Assembly: GCA_030039655.1 (NCBI GenBank)
Contig: JASHVC010000592.1
Coordinates: forward strand, 1-6,451
DNA from: Xanthobacteraceae bacterium
GTDB lineage: Bacteria > Pseudomonadota > Alphaproteobacteria > Rhizobiales > Xanthobacteraceae
Length of the DNA: 6,451 bases
Direction: 5' to 3'
Below are positions 5,347 to 6,451 of the stretch, in pieces. The position numbers and the translations under genes are program-made. Each line of letters opens with the position of its first letter. The stretch's first letter is position 1. The notes under the pieces are model-generated. The model searched no databases. It saw nothing but the letters and a program-made list of their open reading frames with translations, and was not told the DNA's origin.

Positions 5347-6420
5347 ATGGCAAGCTCCTTGGCCCTTACTGTGGCGATTCATCCCGACGAACACATTCCG
5401 CCGGGAGATTCGATACCATCCTCCGCGCGATGGTGGACCTTCCTTGAGGCCTCCGGTTTCCGAGTGCGGCCAGTTGATGTTCGCAGCGCCGATATTCTCG
5501 ATCAACTTGCTGGTTGCCATGCTTTTGTGTGGCGTTGGGTCCCCTTCGGAGGAATGGGGGCGATTGCAAGGCGACTATTGCCGGTGATCGAGCGCGAACT
5601 TCAGATCCCCATCTTTCCAGATCAGCGCACATGCTGGCATTTTGAAGATAAGATTGCGCAGGCGTATCTTCTCACAGCCCTCCAAATCCCGATCCCGCAA
5701 ACCTGGGTATGGTTTGACCGAAAGCAGGCTGAAGAATGGGCTTCGCAAGCGGATTACCCGCTTGTCCTCAAGCTGGCCACTGGAGGTCGGTCTGACAATG
5801 TCCGGCTTGTACATAACGCTTTGGAAGCGCGCAGGTGGATTGATCGTCTGTTTTCCTTTTGCATCATGAATCTTGATGACACAGAACTGTCAACGTACAG
5901 AACCCTACGCAGGATGGCGGCCACCGTGCTGAAGATGCGCGTCTTGCCTGTCAGCACCGGGAATGAGTTCAATACGGGATATATTTTGTTTCAAGAGTTT
6001 TTGCCCGATAATCCATATGACACGCGAGTCACCGTGGTGGGGAACCGAGCGTTCGCATTTCGGCGATTCAATCGGCCTGGCGATTTTCGAGCGAGTGGAA
6101 GTGGCACGAATGACATGGATCCTACAAAAATTGACGAGAAGTTTCTTCGGCTGGCCTTCTTGACAGCGCAAAAACTCAGAAGTCAAAGCTGCGCGATTGA
6201 CGGACTCTACCGAGGTGGCGATCCGCTCGTCGTCGAGGTCCAATACATCTTCATAAGCGCGCTGGTGCACGCTTGTCCGGGTCACTGGGAGCTTGACGGC
6301 GACCCTCGGAATGGAACCCTGAATTGGGTGGCCGGGCAAATGTGGCCCGAAGAAGCACAAGCGAAAGATTTTAGCGTAGAGATCAGACGCAGGTACGACG
6401 CGGAACAAGCCTGCGGCTAG
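5347..6420 (+). CDS. ATP-grasp domain protein, putative carboxylate-amine ligase
   Basis: ATP-grasp enzymes activate a carboxylate as acyl-phosphate and join it to an amine or thiol; the substrates here are unknown. In a product of 357 residues, the N-terminal pre-ATP-grasp domain (about 1-95) includes AIHPDEHIP and FVWRWVPFGGMGAIARRLLP. Next come DQRTCWHFEDKIAQ (92-105), an ATP-binding lysine in PLVLKLATGG (Lys142) with a Gly/Ser-rich loop, hinge-like LFQEFLP (214-220), DTRVTVVGNRAFAFRRFNR (225-243), and the metal-binding end AIDGLYRGGDPLVVEVQ (283-299), with Asp285 and Glu297 as probable ligands. The tail carries CPGHWELDGD. I recall similar ATP-grasp genes in polysaccharide gene clusters. 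ATG 5347 is preferred since AIHPD should lie near the N-terminus; a GTG at 5308 would add 13 residues. Neither has a good ribosome binding site. Codon use is mixed and less G+C-biased than the backbone. Confidence 0.8.
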   Translation: MASSLALTVAIHPDEHIPPGDSIPSSARWWTFLEASGFRVRPVDVRSADILDQLAGCHAFVWRWVPFGGMGAIARRLLPVIERELQIPIFPDQRTCWHFEDKIAQAYLLTALQIPIPQTWVWFDRKQAEEWASQADYPLVLKLATGGRSDNVRLVHNALEARRWIDRLFSFCIMNLDDTELSTYRTLRRMAATVLKMRVLPVSTGNEFNTGYILFQEFLPDNPYDTRVTVVGNRAFAFRRFNRPGDFRASGSGTNDMDPTKIDEKFLRLAFLTAQKLRSQSCAIDGLYRGGDPLVVEVQYIFISALVHACPGHWELDGDPRNGTLNWVAGQMWPEEAQAKDFSVEIRRRYDAEQACG

Positions 6421-6429
6421 TTTGAGAAA

Positions 6430-6451
6430 ATGCCGCTCAATGTTCATAGCA
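6430..6451 (+). CDS. possible start of a following gene, cut by window edge
   Basis: ATG at 6430, nine bases after the ATP-grasp stop, opens a frame reading MPLNVHS to the end of the window. The tight spacing would fit an operon. The preceding GAGAAA is only a poor ribosome binding site. Glycosyltransferases beginning with similar MPLNVLS-type strands sit beside such ATP-grasp genes in some polysaccharide clusters, but seven codons are too few to judge. Confidence 0.2.

Noticed and set aside
2475..6451. A CRISPR array, toxin-antitoxin pair or anti-phage system in the accessory region
   Set aside because: No regularly spaced repeats, no tandem pair of small overlapping genes, and no recognisable nuclease, toxin or defence domain were found.

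Overview
The window looks like a high-G+C alphaproteobacterium of the Rhizobiales, most likely Bradyrhizobium or a close relative. The basis is the sigma-32 protein with its RpoH box, the neighbouring RluD-type pseudouridine synthase and small one-span membrane protein, and the strong G/C bias at third codon positions in these genes. The assignment rests on recalled family resemblance, not on a search.

Layout. Positions 1-2474 are ordinary chromosomal backbone: a 3'-truncated rpoH (minus), its 195-base leader, an rluD-family gene (minus), a divergent small membrane protein gene (plus) whose start codon touches that of rluD, and a tRNA-Glu(CTC) gene with encoded CCA. From 2475 on the character changes: lower G+C, long gene-poor stretches, a gene fragment, inverted repeats, and isolated genes without operon partners. 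In order these are about 600 bases with no convincing gene, a possible C-terminal gene remnant (minus, 3072-3233), an orphan ModA-like periplasmic binding protein (3298-4065), an inverted-repeat-bearing spacer, a short tyrosine recombinase gene broken by a single-base deletion (4339-4970), another repeat-bearing spacer, and an ATP-grasp ligase-like gene (5347-6420). A possible next gene begins at 6430.

Interpretation. The tRNA-Glu 3' end followed by two TGTCCAATA repeats 11 bases apart looks like the end of a tRNA-integrated element, with accessory DNA on its right. The recombinase keeps all six catalytic residues but its N-terminal reading frame is shifted, so as read it cannot yield a full-length protein. 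The ATP-grasp gene resembles ligase-like genes that I recall from surface-polysaccharide clusters, so the right end may enter such a cluster. The genes to the right of the tRNA do not form a visible pathway within this window.

I found no CRISPR array, no intact insertion sequence and no clear new multi-gene system. The points most worth following up are the tRNA junction, the exact frameshift in the recombinase, the touching divergent start codons, the palindrome upstream of the binding-protein gene, the two long inverted repeats, and the hairpin just upstream of the rpoH ribosome binding site.
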